A stretch of DNA of 64,000 bases from MED-G20 sp038108155 (GCA_038108155.1 JAYNHP010000002.1:27340-91339), one strand, 5' to 3'. Positions 27,509 to 36,257 are shown, numbered from the stretch's first letter. The notes: generated by a model from the letters alone, not told the origin. Made by a program: numbers and translations.

Positions 27509-27532
27509 TGGTGTTGGAACTTAAAAACACCA
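27509..27532. other. Short inverted repeat between pyrophosphatase and barrel gene
   Basis: TGGTGTT (27509-27515) pairs with AACACCA (27526-27532), a 7-bp stem with a 10-base loop. It lies 3' of the pyrophosphatase gene and 5' of the barrel-like gene, both leftward. No T run follows on the leftward strand, so it is not a classical terminator. It could protect an mRNA end. Confidence 0.3.
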
Positions 27533-27550
27533 TCTTTAAGGTATTCAATA

Positions 27551-28120
27551 TCATTTATTTAATGACCATTTTTCAATTTCATTTATGGCATCTAATTTGT
27601 CTCCCCAACCAATAAATTTCATCTTATTAGGCCCTTTGTAATTACAAAACCAAGTTTTAATAATTGTTTTGACTGAATTTGGTAAAGAGTCTTTTGAAAA
27701 GTTGACTTTGCTATTATTTAAAGTGGCAATAACTTTATGATCTTGCTGCCCGCTATCTAATAATTTAAGAATCGCTACTGGGTTTATTTCTATTTTTTTT
27801 CCTTGTTGAACTGATTCAGAAATTATTAAAACATCTAACGCATCTCCGTCTCCCCCAATTTCAGGATCCATATAGGTATTGGATATAAATCCATAATTTC
27901 CAGGATATGGAATATAATTTATGGTGCGTTCTACTCCGTTTATAATCTCAATTTCAAAAGACTTTGTCTTGTAATTATATTCAAACTTTTTATTAGTACC
28001 AGCTGGTATCTCTACTATTGCAGTATAATTATCAGAAAAGTTTATTAATTCTTTTTTTTCAGTTGAGCAGCTAGAAACCATCCAACATATTAAACAAATT
28101 GAAATAATTTTTTTTACCAA
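27551..28120 (-). CDS. ppa: Inorganic pyrophosphatase, lipoprotein form
   Basis: A 189-residue family I pyrophosphatase with a lipoprotein signal: the lipobox VSSC places the acylated Cys at 18. The core has FEYNYKTKSFEIE with active-site Glu/Lys, YIPYPGNYGFI near 69-79 and the metal-binding block DGDALDVL at 91-98. The usual proline in DGDPLDVL is Ala94, a mild change that leaves all three Asp. It would hydrolyse pyrophosphate on the outer side of the inner membrane or in the periplasm rather than in the cytoplasm, which is unusual in general though known in Bacteroidota. It begins one base after DUF4956, in the same transcription unit as the VTC-domain gene. Confidence 0.93.
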   Translation of the reverse strand: MVKKIISICLICWMVSSCSTEKKELINFSDNYTAIVEIPAGTNKKFEYNYKTKSFEIEIINGVERTINYIPYPGNYGFISNTYMDPEIGGDGDALDVLIISESVQQGKKIEINPVAILKLLDSGQQDHKVIATLNNSKVNFSKDSLPNSVKTIIKTWFCNYKGPNKMKFIGWGDKLDAINEIEKWSLNK

Positions 28121-28121
28121 T

Positions 28122-28724
28122 TTAATCTCGGTTATAATAAATGGTAACTGCTGCAGTATCTCTTAAAAAGTCTATTTTTTCTACTTTTACTTCGTGAATT
28201 GGCAATCCAGTTCTCTCTTTTAAGTCTTTAATAAGCTCTTGTTTATTCTCAGGTTTTATAAGTTCTATTTTCTCATATACAATGTTTTTCTTTTCCTCAA
28301 TAGTTTGAAACCACAATCTATCTATTAAATAAGTTATTAGAGTAATTAAACCATTGGTGAACAACACTTCGAAAATACTCACAGATTTATTTGAAAGGGC
28401 ATTGATCATAGAAATTCCAATAACAATGAACAAATAAGTCATTTGCCTTATAGGAATGGCTTCTGTACGGTACCTAAGAATACCGAAAACTGCAAATAAT
28501 CCCAAAGCAAACCCCATTTCCATAGGAACTTTCCTTAGAAGAAAACAAATAAAAAAAGTAAGTATATTGAACATTATGTAAGTAAATACATAATCTTTAT
28601 CATCTTTTACTCTATAATAAATGAGTCTTACAATTATGATTAGAAAAATGAAGTTTATTCCAAACTTGAATAACAACTTTGAAAAGTCTTCTAAATCAAA
28701 TAAATCAATTCCATACAATTCCAT
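28122..28724 (-). CDS. DUF4956 membrane protein
   Basis: A 200-residue integral membrane protein with about five hydrophobic segments between residues 18 and 138, containing the family signature GFALGLFAVFGILRYRTEA (about 71-89). A C-terminal cytoplasmic tail (about 145-200) carries a ferredoxin-like beta-alpha pattern ending VEKIDFLRDTAAVTIYY. DUF4956 genes commonly sit beside VTC-domain and CotH genes; here the gene overlaps the VTC gene by 20 bases and touches the pyrophosphatase gene. A membrane partner for the polyphosphate-polymerase-like protein is the natural reading, but no activity is established. Confidence 0.88.
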   Translation of the reverse strand: MELYGIDLFDLEDFSKLLFKFGINFIFLIIIVRLIYYRVKDDKDYVFTYIMFNILTFFICFLLRKVPMEMGFALGLFAVFGILRYRTEAIPIRQMTYLFIVIGISMINALSNKSVSIFEVLFTNGLITLITYLIDRLWFQTIEEKKNIVYEKIELIKPENKQELIKDLKERTGLPIHEVKVEKIDFLRDTAAVTIYYNRD

Positions 28725-29472
28725 TCTTACTTATTTTATTAATGAATAATAGTTTTCTTTTAAAATTATTGTATTTCAATTTTGGATTTAAAATACAAGA
28801 ACCAATAGTGTATTTGCTGAACCTAGTCGGTCTAATTCTTTTAAGCTTTAATATTGAGAGTATCTCAGACTTTCTATTTCCTTTTTCCCTCTTTACTTCA
28901 ATTATAGATATATTTTCTAATTCTTTATTTGAATTATTAGAACTAAACTTCAAATTTAAATCTATTGTGACCCGTTCTTTTGTTTGAAAGTTAACCAAGG
29001 TAATTCTATCAAAATTATTTTTAATTGTTATTTCAAAATCCTTTAACGAGTAAGGTGTTTGTTCCTCCAAAAATTTTATATTTTTTTTGTTTAAATCCTT
29101 CTCTTCAAAAGGAACACCAATTCTAGTTTTTTTAGTGACCCCTTTATTGGATTTAAATTTAACTTCTAAAAAAGTTTTCTTAGATTCTACGTAATCTCTA
29201 AATCTAATCTTATACCTGTTTAGCTTTCCATTTTGATGATTTTTAAAAAGTGTTTTATTCTCGTTGTCAAAATATTCTGTTTGATAATTAAAAAGTCTCT
29301 TTCCATCTATTTCAAGGCAGTAATATTTATCGCTAATTTTTGATAAAACTTCTAAAGTATCTTTAAGAGAAACTGTAAATTTTTCATCTACTCTTTCCAT
29401 CAATGCAACTTCATCCATAGCTGCTAAACTAATAGGTTGATAATTATCTAATATGGATTGAATTTCAGACAT
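28705..29472 (-). CDS. VTC-domain protein (polyphosphate polymerase-like)
   Basis: A 255-residue protein made of a single VTC domain, the triphosphate-tunnel fold that makes polyphosphate from ATP in the yeast Vtc4 protein. The basic tunnel residues and metal-binding acids are in place: RVDEKF (27-32), RYKIRFR with Arg86, Lys88, Arg90 and Arg92, FLEVKFK with Glu103 and Lys105, IIEVKRE with Glu192 and Lys194, and SKY at 219-221. There is no SPX regulatory domain and no membrane segment, so the overlapping DUF4956 gene probably supplies the membrane part. Polymerase activity is inferred from the retained residues and has not been shown for this gene. Confidence 0.9.
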   Translation of the reverse strand: MSEIQSILDNYQPISLAAMDEVALMERVDEKFTVSLKDTLEVLSKISDKYYCLEIDGKRLFNYQTEYFDNENKTLFKNHQNGKLNRYKIRFRDYVESKKTFLEVKFKSNKGVTKKTRIGVPFEEKDLNKKNIKFLEEQTPYSLKDFEITIKNNFDRITLVNFQTKERVTIDLNLKFSSNNSNKELENISIIEVKREKGNRKSEILSILKLKRIRPTRFSKYTIGSCILNPKLKYNNFKRKLLFINKISKNGIVWN

Positions 29473-29488
29473 TTAAAATTTTAATCTT

Positions 29489-31177
29489 TTAGTTTTTCTT
29501 AAAAGTAGCTTTACCATACTTTTTACCGTAAAGATAATCTATTACATTATTTTGAAAAACTCTAATTTTTTCTCCATCACAAGTGAGATTAGAATTATAC
29601 TCTATGAGATTATTTAATAAACAATTGGTAATCTCATCACTAGTAGATAAAATCTCCGCAGGGCCAAACTCCCCCTTTTTTTGAAAAGCACAATAACCAA
29701 TTTCACAATCCAATAATTTATTTTCAATAGATTCTACAAATGATAAATCTTTTGATATAATTCCCATTGAAGAATTTTGAATCATACAATTAGAAGCCTT
29801 TAATTTGCTTTCTTCTCCGGCACTTATAGCCTTGTCTTTAATATTTAAAAACTCACTTTCTGATATTTCTAATCTTCCACCTGAAATATCAACACCATCA
29901 TTTCCGCAATTTGTAAAGCTGCAGTTTTTCATAAAACCACTACAAAAATCTGCATCAAATGCATCTGAAAATGTATTTTCTATTTTAATATTTTCTATTT
30001 TGAATTTACATCTAAATAAATTCACAGCATCTTCACTTTTTAGATCTTTAAAGTCACTATTCTCAATAGTTACTTTTCCACCATATACCGTAAATGCACT
30101 TGGTAGGCTCTGGTGATTATATTTCAAAGTGTCGTACAATGAAAATTGATTGGAAAAATCTAGGTAATTAATATTACTTGAATCCTTATTTTGAAGGATG
30201 TGAATTCCCTCTCCAGTACTATCGGAAGATGTTACTTTCACCATTTTACCAATTTCTCCGTTTATATTAATGGCACTGTAGGATAAAATACTACTAGAAC
30301 TAATCAAGTCAATGGTCTCTCCTGCATTTAAAACAACCCTAAGTCCTTTGGGAATAATAATCTTCTTTGAGATAGTGGTGTTTTTCTTTTTAAGAAAAAT
30401 CGAATTCGAGTCTTTAGAATATTTAAAATAGTTTAAAAAATCTAAGGATATTTCAGGTCTTAATATTTCAGGAACAATAGATGGAAAAACATCTATTTTC
30501 ATGCCAGAAAAAATTGGTTCTAACTGAAAGGTTACTGGATTTAGATAATAATAATTAGGATTTAAATTTTTAAAATATTTTTTAGTTAGATCATTAAATT
30601 TTATCCAATCTAATACATTAAAATATTTATCATTGAGTTTATTTGTTTTGACAAGATCTTCTATTGAGTTTACAAATTTTGGATGAATGATTTCTCCTTT
30701 TGTATTTTCTACTTTTATAGAATCGTTAATTTCAATTTTTAAAATTTCACCTTCTCTCCTTGAATTGGACTCAATAAGTCTTTTTCCTATTTCTTCTTGA
30801 AATAAATAATCTTTGTTTTCAATGGTAATTAATTTAGAATAAACTCCAATAAGATCGTTTGATTTTAAATCTTCATTAAACGCAATAATTGATCGGGCTA
30901 ATTCTAAATACTTGCTATCATTAAGAGCGTATAATCTAAACTTTTTTTTCCTGTAGATTCTTTTTCCGTTTTTACAATGAAAGGAAATATATTCTTTGGT
31001 TTTAAATACTTTTACTTTGATAGTATCGCTTTCAAAATATAAATTGACCAGTTCATTATTTCCTATATTCAATATTGGTTTTTCAAATGAAAAGTTGTTG
31101 GTTACTTGGTTTTTATTTTCCTGACAAGAATTTAAAAATAAAGCTAGAAATAGAAATATGAGAATTTTATTATTCAT
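29489..31177 (-). CDS. Right-handed beta-helix lipoprotein
   Basis: A 562-residue lipoprotein; the ATG at 31177 is chosen because it gives a compact signal peptide with lipobox LNSC (Cys18). A TTG at 31192 would add five residues. The N-terminal 270 residues are not recognisable. The C-terminal half has parallel beta-helix repeats: IENSDFKDL, MKNCSFTNCGNDGVDISGG, ISESEFLNIKDKAISAG and SNCMIQNSSMGI, the pattern of pectin-lyase-like folds. In related clusters such helices are part of CotH-type proteins, which suggests a surface-exposed partner. It is the first gene of the four-gene block with VTC, DUF4956 and pyrophosphatase genes, with 16 bases to the VTC gene. No catalytic residues can be named. 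Confidence 0.82.
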   Translation of the reverse strand: MNNKILIFLFLALFLNSCQENKNQVTNNFSFEKPILNIGNNELVNLYFESDTIKVKVFKTKEYISFHCKNGKRIYRKKKFRLYALNDSKYLELARSIIAFNEDLKSNDLIGVYSKLITIENKDYLFQEEIGKRLIESNSRREGEILKIEINDSIKVENTKGEIIHPKFVNSIEDLVKTNKLNDKYFNVLDWIKFNDLTKKYFKNLNPNYYYLNPVTFQLEPIFSGMKIDVFPSIVPEILRPEISLDFLNYFKYSKDSNSIFLKKKNTTISKKIIIPKGLRVVLNAGETIDLISSSSILSYSAININGEIGKMVKVTSSDSTGEGIHILQNKDSSNINYLDFSNQFSLYDTLKYNHQSLPSAFTVYGGKVTIENSDFKDLKSEDAVNLFRCKFKIENIKIENTFSDAFDADFCSGFMKNCSFTNCGNDGVDISGGRLEISESEFLNIKDKAISAGEESKLKASNCMIQNSSMGIISKDLSFVESIENKLLDCEIGYCAFQKKGEFGPAEILSTSDEITNCLLNNLIEYNSNLTCDGEKIRVFQNNVIDYLYGKKYGKATFKKN

Positions 31178-31230
31178 TTGATTATGTAACAATTGATAAT
31201 TTTTCCAAACAAAACTTTACAAATGTAAAA

Positions 31231-32601
31231 TTACTTTGAGATTAATTGCATACTAGATATATCTATTTGGTATAAATCTGTATCTCCCATATTTTCGATA
31301 TTATAATAGCCACCAACATAAGCTGTATTACCATCTTTTGAAATACATATTGTTTTTTCCTCCATAGTGGTATTAATAGGGCTTCCTATGTTAATAGGTG
31401 AACTCCAATTTTCATGACCGCCGGTACAATAGTATATATCGTAACTTCCAACACTTTGTTTTCTTCCATTTGATGTAAAGAAAAGTAAGTTTCCACTTGG
31501 GTGAATAAAAACACATTTTTCATCTCCCGGAGTATTAATTTCGTTCCCTAGGTGAATTGGTTCTGAATAAGTTTTATTAGTTTTTTTAACATAGTATATA
31601 TCTGTTTTGCCTAAACCAGTTGGTCTTTCAGAAACAAAATATATGTAAGATTCATCCTCTGTAATACTAGCAGAACTTTCGAAATAGGAGCTATTTATTT
31701 TGTTGCTGATTTTTTTGTCTTTATTTAAAATTGGTTTTGGTGAAGACCAACTACCAGATTTTGTGTACGCAGCTTCGTATATATCTCCACTTCTAGTTAA
31801 ATATGGAATATTTCTATAAATTATTATTGAATTATCAGCTTTGAAACTTAAAGAGGCATCGTGAAAATCAGTATTTATTTTTCCCAATTTATTGGATGGA
31901 TTTAACCACTTTTCCCCAATACTGTCCCATTTAGATAAGTATATATCTGAAAAATACTGATGGTCAAAATACTGATCAACATTTCCTCCTTTGGTATCAG
32001 CTCTTCTGGAGGTGAACATTAAATATTTTCCGTTATTGCTCAACGAAGGTGCAAAATCAGATCCTTTTGAATTAAGGACTGGACCCATATTTGAAATAAT
32101 TATTTTATTATTTGTTTTCTTCAACTCTAACTCTGCAAAAGCCAATTGACTAATTTTTAAATCTATCGAGTAGTCTTTAATTTTTTGTTTGGATTTTATT
32201 TCAGAAACAAATTTTTCATAACTGGTTTTAGACTTTTTTAATTCTTCTAGTCTAAAGTAAATTTCTCCCATTAAATAATATAAATCTTCATCTACTTTTG
32301 GATCGTTCTTTTCTGCAATTTCTGCATGGTATTTTGCCTTTTTGTAGTCATGTAATTTGTAATAACATCTCGAAATTCCAAAATGAGCTTTTGCGCTTGA
32401 GGGATTTAAAGCAATAATTTCTTTATAATTTAAAAGTGCAGTTTTAATATTACCTTGTAAATAAAGTTGTTTTGTTTCTGTAAGTTTTATTTGAGATTTA
32501 GTTTTGTTTAAAAGACCTTCCTCCTGAGATAAAGCAGATTTTACATTGAATATTACAAGAAACAATAGAACTAACTTGAAAATAAATTTTTGGTGTTTCA
32601 T
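31231..32601 (-). CDS. TPR and PD40 (WD40-like) repeat protein, exported
   Basis: A 456-residue protein with a signal peptide ending near ALSQE. Residues 35-150 hold TPR units (LYLQGNIKTALLNYKEIIA, HFGISRCYYKLHDYKKAKYH). From about 180 there are beta-propeller PD40 blades (APSLSNNGKYLMFTSRR, SITEDESYIYFVSERP, IHPSGNLLFFTSNG, CISKDGNTAYVGG). The layout is that of PorE/SprE-like envelope proteins of Bacteroidota, but the C-terminal OmpA peptidoglycan-binding domain is missing, so it may work as a soluble or partner-anchored relative. It lies 53 bases upstream of the beta-helix gene in the same direction and might be cotranscribed with that block. Confidence 0.85.
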   Translation of the reverse strand: MKHQKFIFKLVLLFLVIFNVKSALSQEEGLLNKTKSQIKLTETKQLYLQGNIKTALLNYKEIIALNPSSAKAHFGISRCYYKLHDYKKAKYHAEIAEKNDPKVDEDLYYLMGEIYFRLEELKKSKTSYEKFVSEIKSKQKIKDYSIDLKISQLAFAELELKKTNNKIIISNMGPVLNSKGSDFAPSLSNNGKYLMFTSRRADTKGGNVDQYFDHQYFSDIYLSKWDSIGEKWLNPSNKLGKINTDFHDASLSFKADNSIIIYRNIPYLTRSGDIYEAAYTKSGSWSSPKPILNKDKKISNKINSSYFESSASITEDESYIYFVSERPTGLGKTDIYYVKKTNKTYSEPIHLGNEINTPGDEKCVFIHPSGNLLFFTSNGRKQSVGSYDIYYCTGGHENWSSPINIGSPINTTMEEKTICISKDGNTAYVGGYYNIENMGDTDLYQIDISSMQLISK

Positions 32602-32701
32602 AAGAAATATGTTTTCTAAAATTAAATAAATATAATGGTATTGTCATAATTTTACTTTACTATCCACCATATTGTTAAATTTACAGTATTAAATAATAGA
32701 T

Positions 32702-34045
32702 ATGTCCAATTATTCTTTGAATGCCATAAGCCCTATTGACGGAAGATACTTTGATAAAACAAAGGTCCTTAGTTCTTTTTTTTCTGAGTCCTCCTTGATT
32801 CGCTATAGAGTAAAAGTTGAAATTGAATACTTTATATCCTTATGTGAATTACCTCTTCCACAATTAAAAAATTTTGACAGTAACCTTTTTCAAACCTTAA
32901 GATCTTATTACGAGAGTTTTGATGATAGCGATGCTCAAAGAGTAAAAGATATTGAATCTACAACCAATCACGATGTGAAAGCTGTGGAGTATTTTATTAA
33001 GGAAAGAATGGATAAAGATGGTATTGGTGATGCTAAGGAGTTTGTCCATTTTGGACTTACTTCTCAAGATATTAATAATACTGCTATTCCAATGAGTATA
33101 AAGGATGCATTAGAAAATATATATCAACCAGCAATTGATAGTCTTATCAAGAATCTAGAAATACTTTCCAATCAGTGGTCCTCGATCCCAATGTTGGCTA
33201 AAACCCATGGTCAGCCAGCATCTCCTACCAATTTGGGCAAAGAAATTTATGTATTTGTTGAAAGATTAAATCAACAGTTAGAGACCCTAAAGTCCATAAT
33301 CCATGCTGGAAAATTTGGAGGAGCAACTGGAAATTTTAATGCCCATCATGTTGCTTATCCGTCCATAGATTGGAAAAAATTTGCCAACGATTTCTTAGCA
33401 GATAAATTAAAATTGGTAAGATCCCAAACAACCACCCAAATTGAACATTATGATCACTTGGCATCTTTATTTGATGTCGTTAAAAGAATAAATACAATAA
33501 TATTGGACTTAAATAGAGATATGTGGACCTATATTTCTATGGATTATTTTAAACAGAAAATTAAAAAAGGAGAAATTGGATCTTCTGCCATGCCTCATAA
33601 GGTGAATCCTATTGACTTTGAGAATTCTGAAGGAAATATTGGTATTGCCAATGCGATTTTAGAGCATTTAAGCGCAAAACTGCCAGTAAGTAGACTACAA
33701 AGAGATTTAACAGACAGTACAGTTCTTAGAAATATTGGTGTCCCTTTTTCACATGGACTAATTGCAATTTTATCTACCCAAAAAGGATTGGATAAGCTTC
33801 TTTTAAATAACGTTGCTATTGAAAAAGATTTAGAAAATAATTGGGCTGTAGTTGCAGAAGCAATTCAAACTATTTTAAGAAGAGAGGGAGTTGAAAATCC
33901 TTACGAATTATTGAAAAATCTAACAAGGAAAAATGAGAAAATCACCCAAAAATCATTGAGAAATTTTATAGATAATTTGGATGTTTCTGAAGATTTAAAA
34001 ACAGAGTTGAATCAAATAACTCCCTTCAATTACACAGGTATATAA
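32702..34045 (+). CDS. purB: Adenylosuccinate lyase
   Basis: A 447-residue enzyme of the fumarase/aspartase superfamily catalysing two fumarate-releasing steps in purine synthesis. It opens with NAISPIDGRYFDKT, has TSQDINNTA near 118-126, KTHGQPASPTNLGKE near 166-180 with the catalytic His, and the superfamily signature GSSAMPHKVNPIDFENSEG near 297-315. This is the long bacterial (E. coli PurB) form. It runs divergently from the TPR/PD40 gene and converges with rsmE over nine bases. The 100-base upstream region contains TAAATTTA, an imperfect -7 box. Confidence 0.96.
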   Translation: MSNYSLNAISPIDGRYFDKTKVLSSFFSESSLIRYRVKVEIEYFISLCELPLPQLKNFDSNLFQTLRSYYESFDDSDAQRVKDIESTTNHDVKAVEYFIKERMDKDGIGDAKEFVHFGLTSQDINNTAIPMSIKDALENIYQPAIDSLIKNLEILSNQWSSIPMLAKTHGQPASPTNLGKEIYVFVERLNQQLETLKSIIHAGKFGGATGNFNAHHVAYPSIDWKKFANDFLADKLKLVRSQTTTQIEHYDHLASLFDVVKRINTIILDLNRDMWTYISMDYFKQKIKKGEIGSSAMPHKVNPIDFENSEGNIGIANAILEHLSAKLPVSRLQRDLTDSTVLRNIGVPFSHGLIAILSTQKGLDKLLLNNVAIEKDLENNWAVVAEAIQTILRREGVENPYELLKNLTRKNEKITQKSLRNFIDNLDVSEDLKTELNQITPFNYTGI

Positions 34046-34054
34046 TTTTAATAA

Positions 34055-34741
34055 TTAAAGTTTCATTATTGTCACTGCTGCTATACAAGCAGTTTCAGTT
34101 CTCAGTCTATTGTTTCCAAGACTAACCATGTTGTATTTATTTACTTTTGCAAGTTCAATTTCCTCATATGTAAAATCTCCTTCGGGGCCTATGACTATAA
34201 CTTGTGATTCTAAAGAGTTTGAAATTGTTTTTAATTGAATTTTGTCTTCTTTTTTGCAATGAGCTAGAAACTTTAATTTGCAAGAGTTTTTTTCAATAAA
34301 GTGGTTAAATTTTTCGACAGGATGAATTGTTGGTAACCAAAACCTTTGTGACTGTTTAATAGTAGAAATTAAAACCTTTTCGAACCTTTCTATATTCCAT
34401 TTTCTTCTTTCAGAATTTTGTGAAATAAGTGGAAAAAAGTCAGTAACACCAATTTCTGTAGCTTTTTCGATTATTAATTTATTTCTATCGTTATTTTTTG
34501 TTGGACAAAATGCTAGAGTTAATGGAACAGGCTTTTTAAACTCTTTAAGCTTATGGATTTTTATTTTTATTTTTTTGGTGCTAGAGTCGATAATTTCTCC
34601 TTCACCATACAATCCATTACCATTAATAATTGATAAATCATCTTTGTTCTTCATTCTTAAAACTTTAATGGCATGTCGAGATTCACTTTCGGTCAAAAAG
34701 CATATTCCATTTTCAATACTATCTGTTAAAAAAGTTGTCAC
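34055..34741 (-). CDS. rsmE: 16S rRNA m3U1498 methyltransferase
   Basis: A 228-residue SPOUT methyltransferase. The N-terminal PUA-like domain has SRHAIKVLRMKNKDDLSIING; the knotted C-terminal SAM site is seen in VIGPEGDFTYEEIE and SLGNNRLRTETACIAAVTIM (about 208-227). KATEIGVTDFFPL is the conserved linker. It methylates U1498 of 16S rRNA in the decoding region. It is convergent with purB and divergent from the chalcone-isomerase-like gene over 105 bases. Length is slightly short but includes all motifs. Confidence 0.95.
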   Translation of the reverse strand: MTTFLTDSIENGICFLTESESRHAIKVLRMKNKDDLSIINGNGLYGEGEIIDSSTKKIKIKIHKLKEFKKPVPLTLAFCPTKNNDRNKLIIEKATEIGVTDFFPLISQNSERRKWNIERFEKVLISTIKQSQRFWLPTIHPVEKFNHFIEKNSCKLKFLAHCKKEDKIQLKTISNSLESQVIVIGPEGDFTYEEIELAKVNKYNMVSLGNNRLRTETACIAAVTIMKL

Positions 34742-34846
34742 TCCGTTATCATTTTAAGAATAATTCAATGTAAATATTTAAAATTGAAAAAAAATAATGT
34801 AATTTAGAATCAACTAATAACAAAATTAATAATCAAAACATATACC

Positions 34847-35413
34847 ATGAATTTTTTTAAATATCTTTTTTCAATTACGTTAGTTCTTACTTTTTTAACC
34901 ATTAATGCTCAGACAAAAAAAATAGAAGATGTTGAATTTAGTTCTGTTCAAGAAATTAATGGTGAAGAAACTGTTTTAAATGGAGGGGGGTTAAGAGAAA
35001 AGTATGGATTTATGGATTTGTATGTTGGTGGACTATACATAAATAAAAAATCATCAGATGCAAATAAAATCATTATGGCTGATGAAAATATGGGAATTAG
35101 AATTGTTATTGTTTCTAGTTTAGTTACAAGAGAAAGATTTATCGAAGCTTTGGAAGAGGGTTTTGTAAATACAACCGCAGGAAAATCATCTCCATCAGAT
35201 CTAGAAAAGTTTAAAAAATTCCTAAGTGATCCTTTTATTGAGGGAGACGAAATTGTTCTTAATTACCATAAAGGCGAAGCAGTTCATTTATACAAAAACA
35301 ATAAAGAAAGAGGAACTTTTGATGGTCTAGAGTTTAAACAAGCACTTTTTGGTATTTGGCTCGGTGGAAACCCTGCAGATGATAGTCTTAAAGAAGAAAT
35401 GTTAGGACTTTAA
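34847..35413 (+). CDS. Secreted chalcone-isomerase-like protein
   Basis: A 188-residue protein with a signal peptide (about 1-22, cut near NAQT). The body matches the bacterial chalcone-isomerase-like family: LNGGGLREKYGFMDLYVGGLYI (positions about 44-65), an ITTERF-like segment seen here as SLVTRERFIEAL, and the C-terminal FKQALFGIWLGGNPADD (about 162-178). Bacterial members are probably fatty-acid-binding or structural relatives rather than flavonoid enzymes. Periplasmic location is inferred from the signal. It stands alone between divergent rsmE and convergent nadC. Confidence 0.85.
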   Translation: MNFFKYLFSITLVLTFLTINAQTKKIEDVEFSSVQEINGEETVLNGGGLREKYGFMDLYVGGLYINKKSSDANKIIMADENMGIRIVIVSSLVTRERFIEALEEGFVNTTAGKSSPSDLEKFKKFLSDPFIEGDEIVLNYHKGEAVHLYKNNKERGTFDGLEFKQALFGIWLGGNPADDSLKEEMLGL

Positions 35414-35417
35414 TTAG

Positions 35418-36254
35418 TTATTTTACTGCTTTTAAACTCAAGTCCATATTATTGACAGAGTGAGTCAAAGCTCCAACAGAAATATAGTCAACACCACACA
35501 TTGCATAGTTTTTTATTGTATCTAAATTTATACCACCGGAGGCTTCAGTTTCATATAGGCCATTGATTAATTCAACTCCTGTTTTTAAATCTTGATAGTT
35601 AAAATTATCCATCATTATTCTATGCACATTTCCACACTCTAAAACTTGTCTGACTTCTTCTAAATTTCTAGTTTCAATTTCAATTTTTATATCCAATTTT
35701 TTTTCATTTAAATAGTTATTGGTTTTTTCAATTGCTTGTTGGATTCCACCTGCAAAATCTATGTGGTTATCTTTTAACATAACCATATCGTAAAGTCCAA
35801 ATCTATGGTTGAAACCACCTCCTATTTTAACAGCTTCTTTTTCTAGAAACCTGTTTAAAGGGGTAGTTTTTCTTGTGTCTAAAATTTTACAATTCAAACC
35901 CTTTAGTTTTTCAACATATTTATTAGTCAAAGTTGAAATGGCACTCATTCTTTGCATTACATTTAAAACCAATCTTTCAATAGTTAATATAGAACCAGAT
36001 TTCCCACTAACAATAAAAGCAATATCTCCAATAGATACCTTTTGTCCGTCCTTTAGAATACTTTTAAAATCAATAGTTGGATCGTAGCAATTAAATATTT
36101 CTTTAGCTAAATTAATTCCAGAAATTATTCCATTTTCTTTTACTAGCAGCTTTGCTGAACCTTTACTACTTTTTGGTATACAAGAAAGGGTAGAGTGATC
36201 CCCTTTTTTAACATCTTCTTGAATTGCTAATTTTACAAATTGATTTATTTCCAT
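35418..36254 (-). CDS. nadC: Nicotinate-nucleotide diphosphorylase (carboxylating)
   Basis: A 278-residue quinolinate phosphoribosyltransferase in de novo NAD synthesis. The substrate-binding blocks are DTRKTTPLNRFLEKEAV (about 121-137) with GGGFNHRFGLYD and MLKDNHI near 152-158; IEIETRNLEEV supplies the Glu and ASGGINLDTI (about 239-248) the phosphate loop. Its start is three bases after the stop of the CotH lipoprotein gene, so the two are packed in one leftward unit even though they have no evident functional link. Confidence 0.95.
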   Translation of the reverse strand: MEINQFVKLAIQEDVKKGDHSTLSCIPKSSKGSAKLLVKENGIISGINLAKEIFNCYDPTIDFKSILKDGQKVSIGDIAFIVSGKSGSILTIERLVLNVMQRMSAISTLTNKYVEKLKGLNCKILDTRKTTPLNRFLEKEAVKIGGGFNHRFGLYDMVMLKDNHIDFAGGIQQAIEKTNNYLNEKKLDIKIEIETRNLEEVRQVLECGNVHRIMMDNFNYQDLKTGVELINGLYETEASGGINLDTIKNYAMCGVDYISVGALTHSVNNMDLSLKAVK

Positions 36255-36257
36255 AAT

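Noticed and set aside
29805..30116. Open frame of 103 codons opposite the beta-helix lipoprotein
   Set aside because: The repeats of the sense frame explain the open antisense frame; no start context or family likeness.
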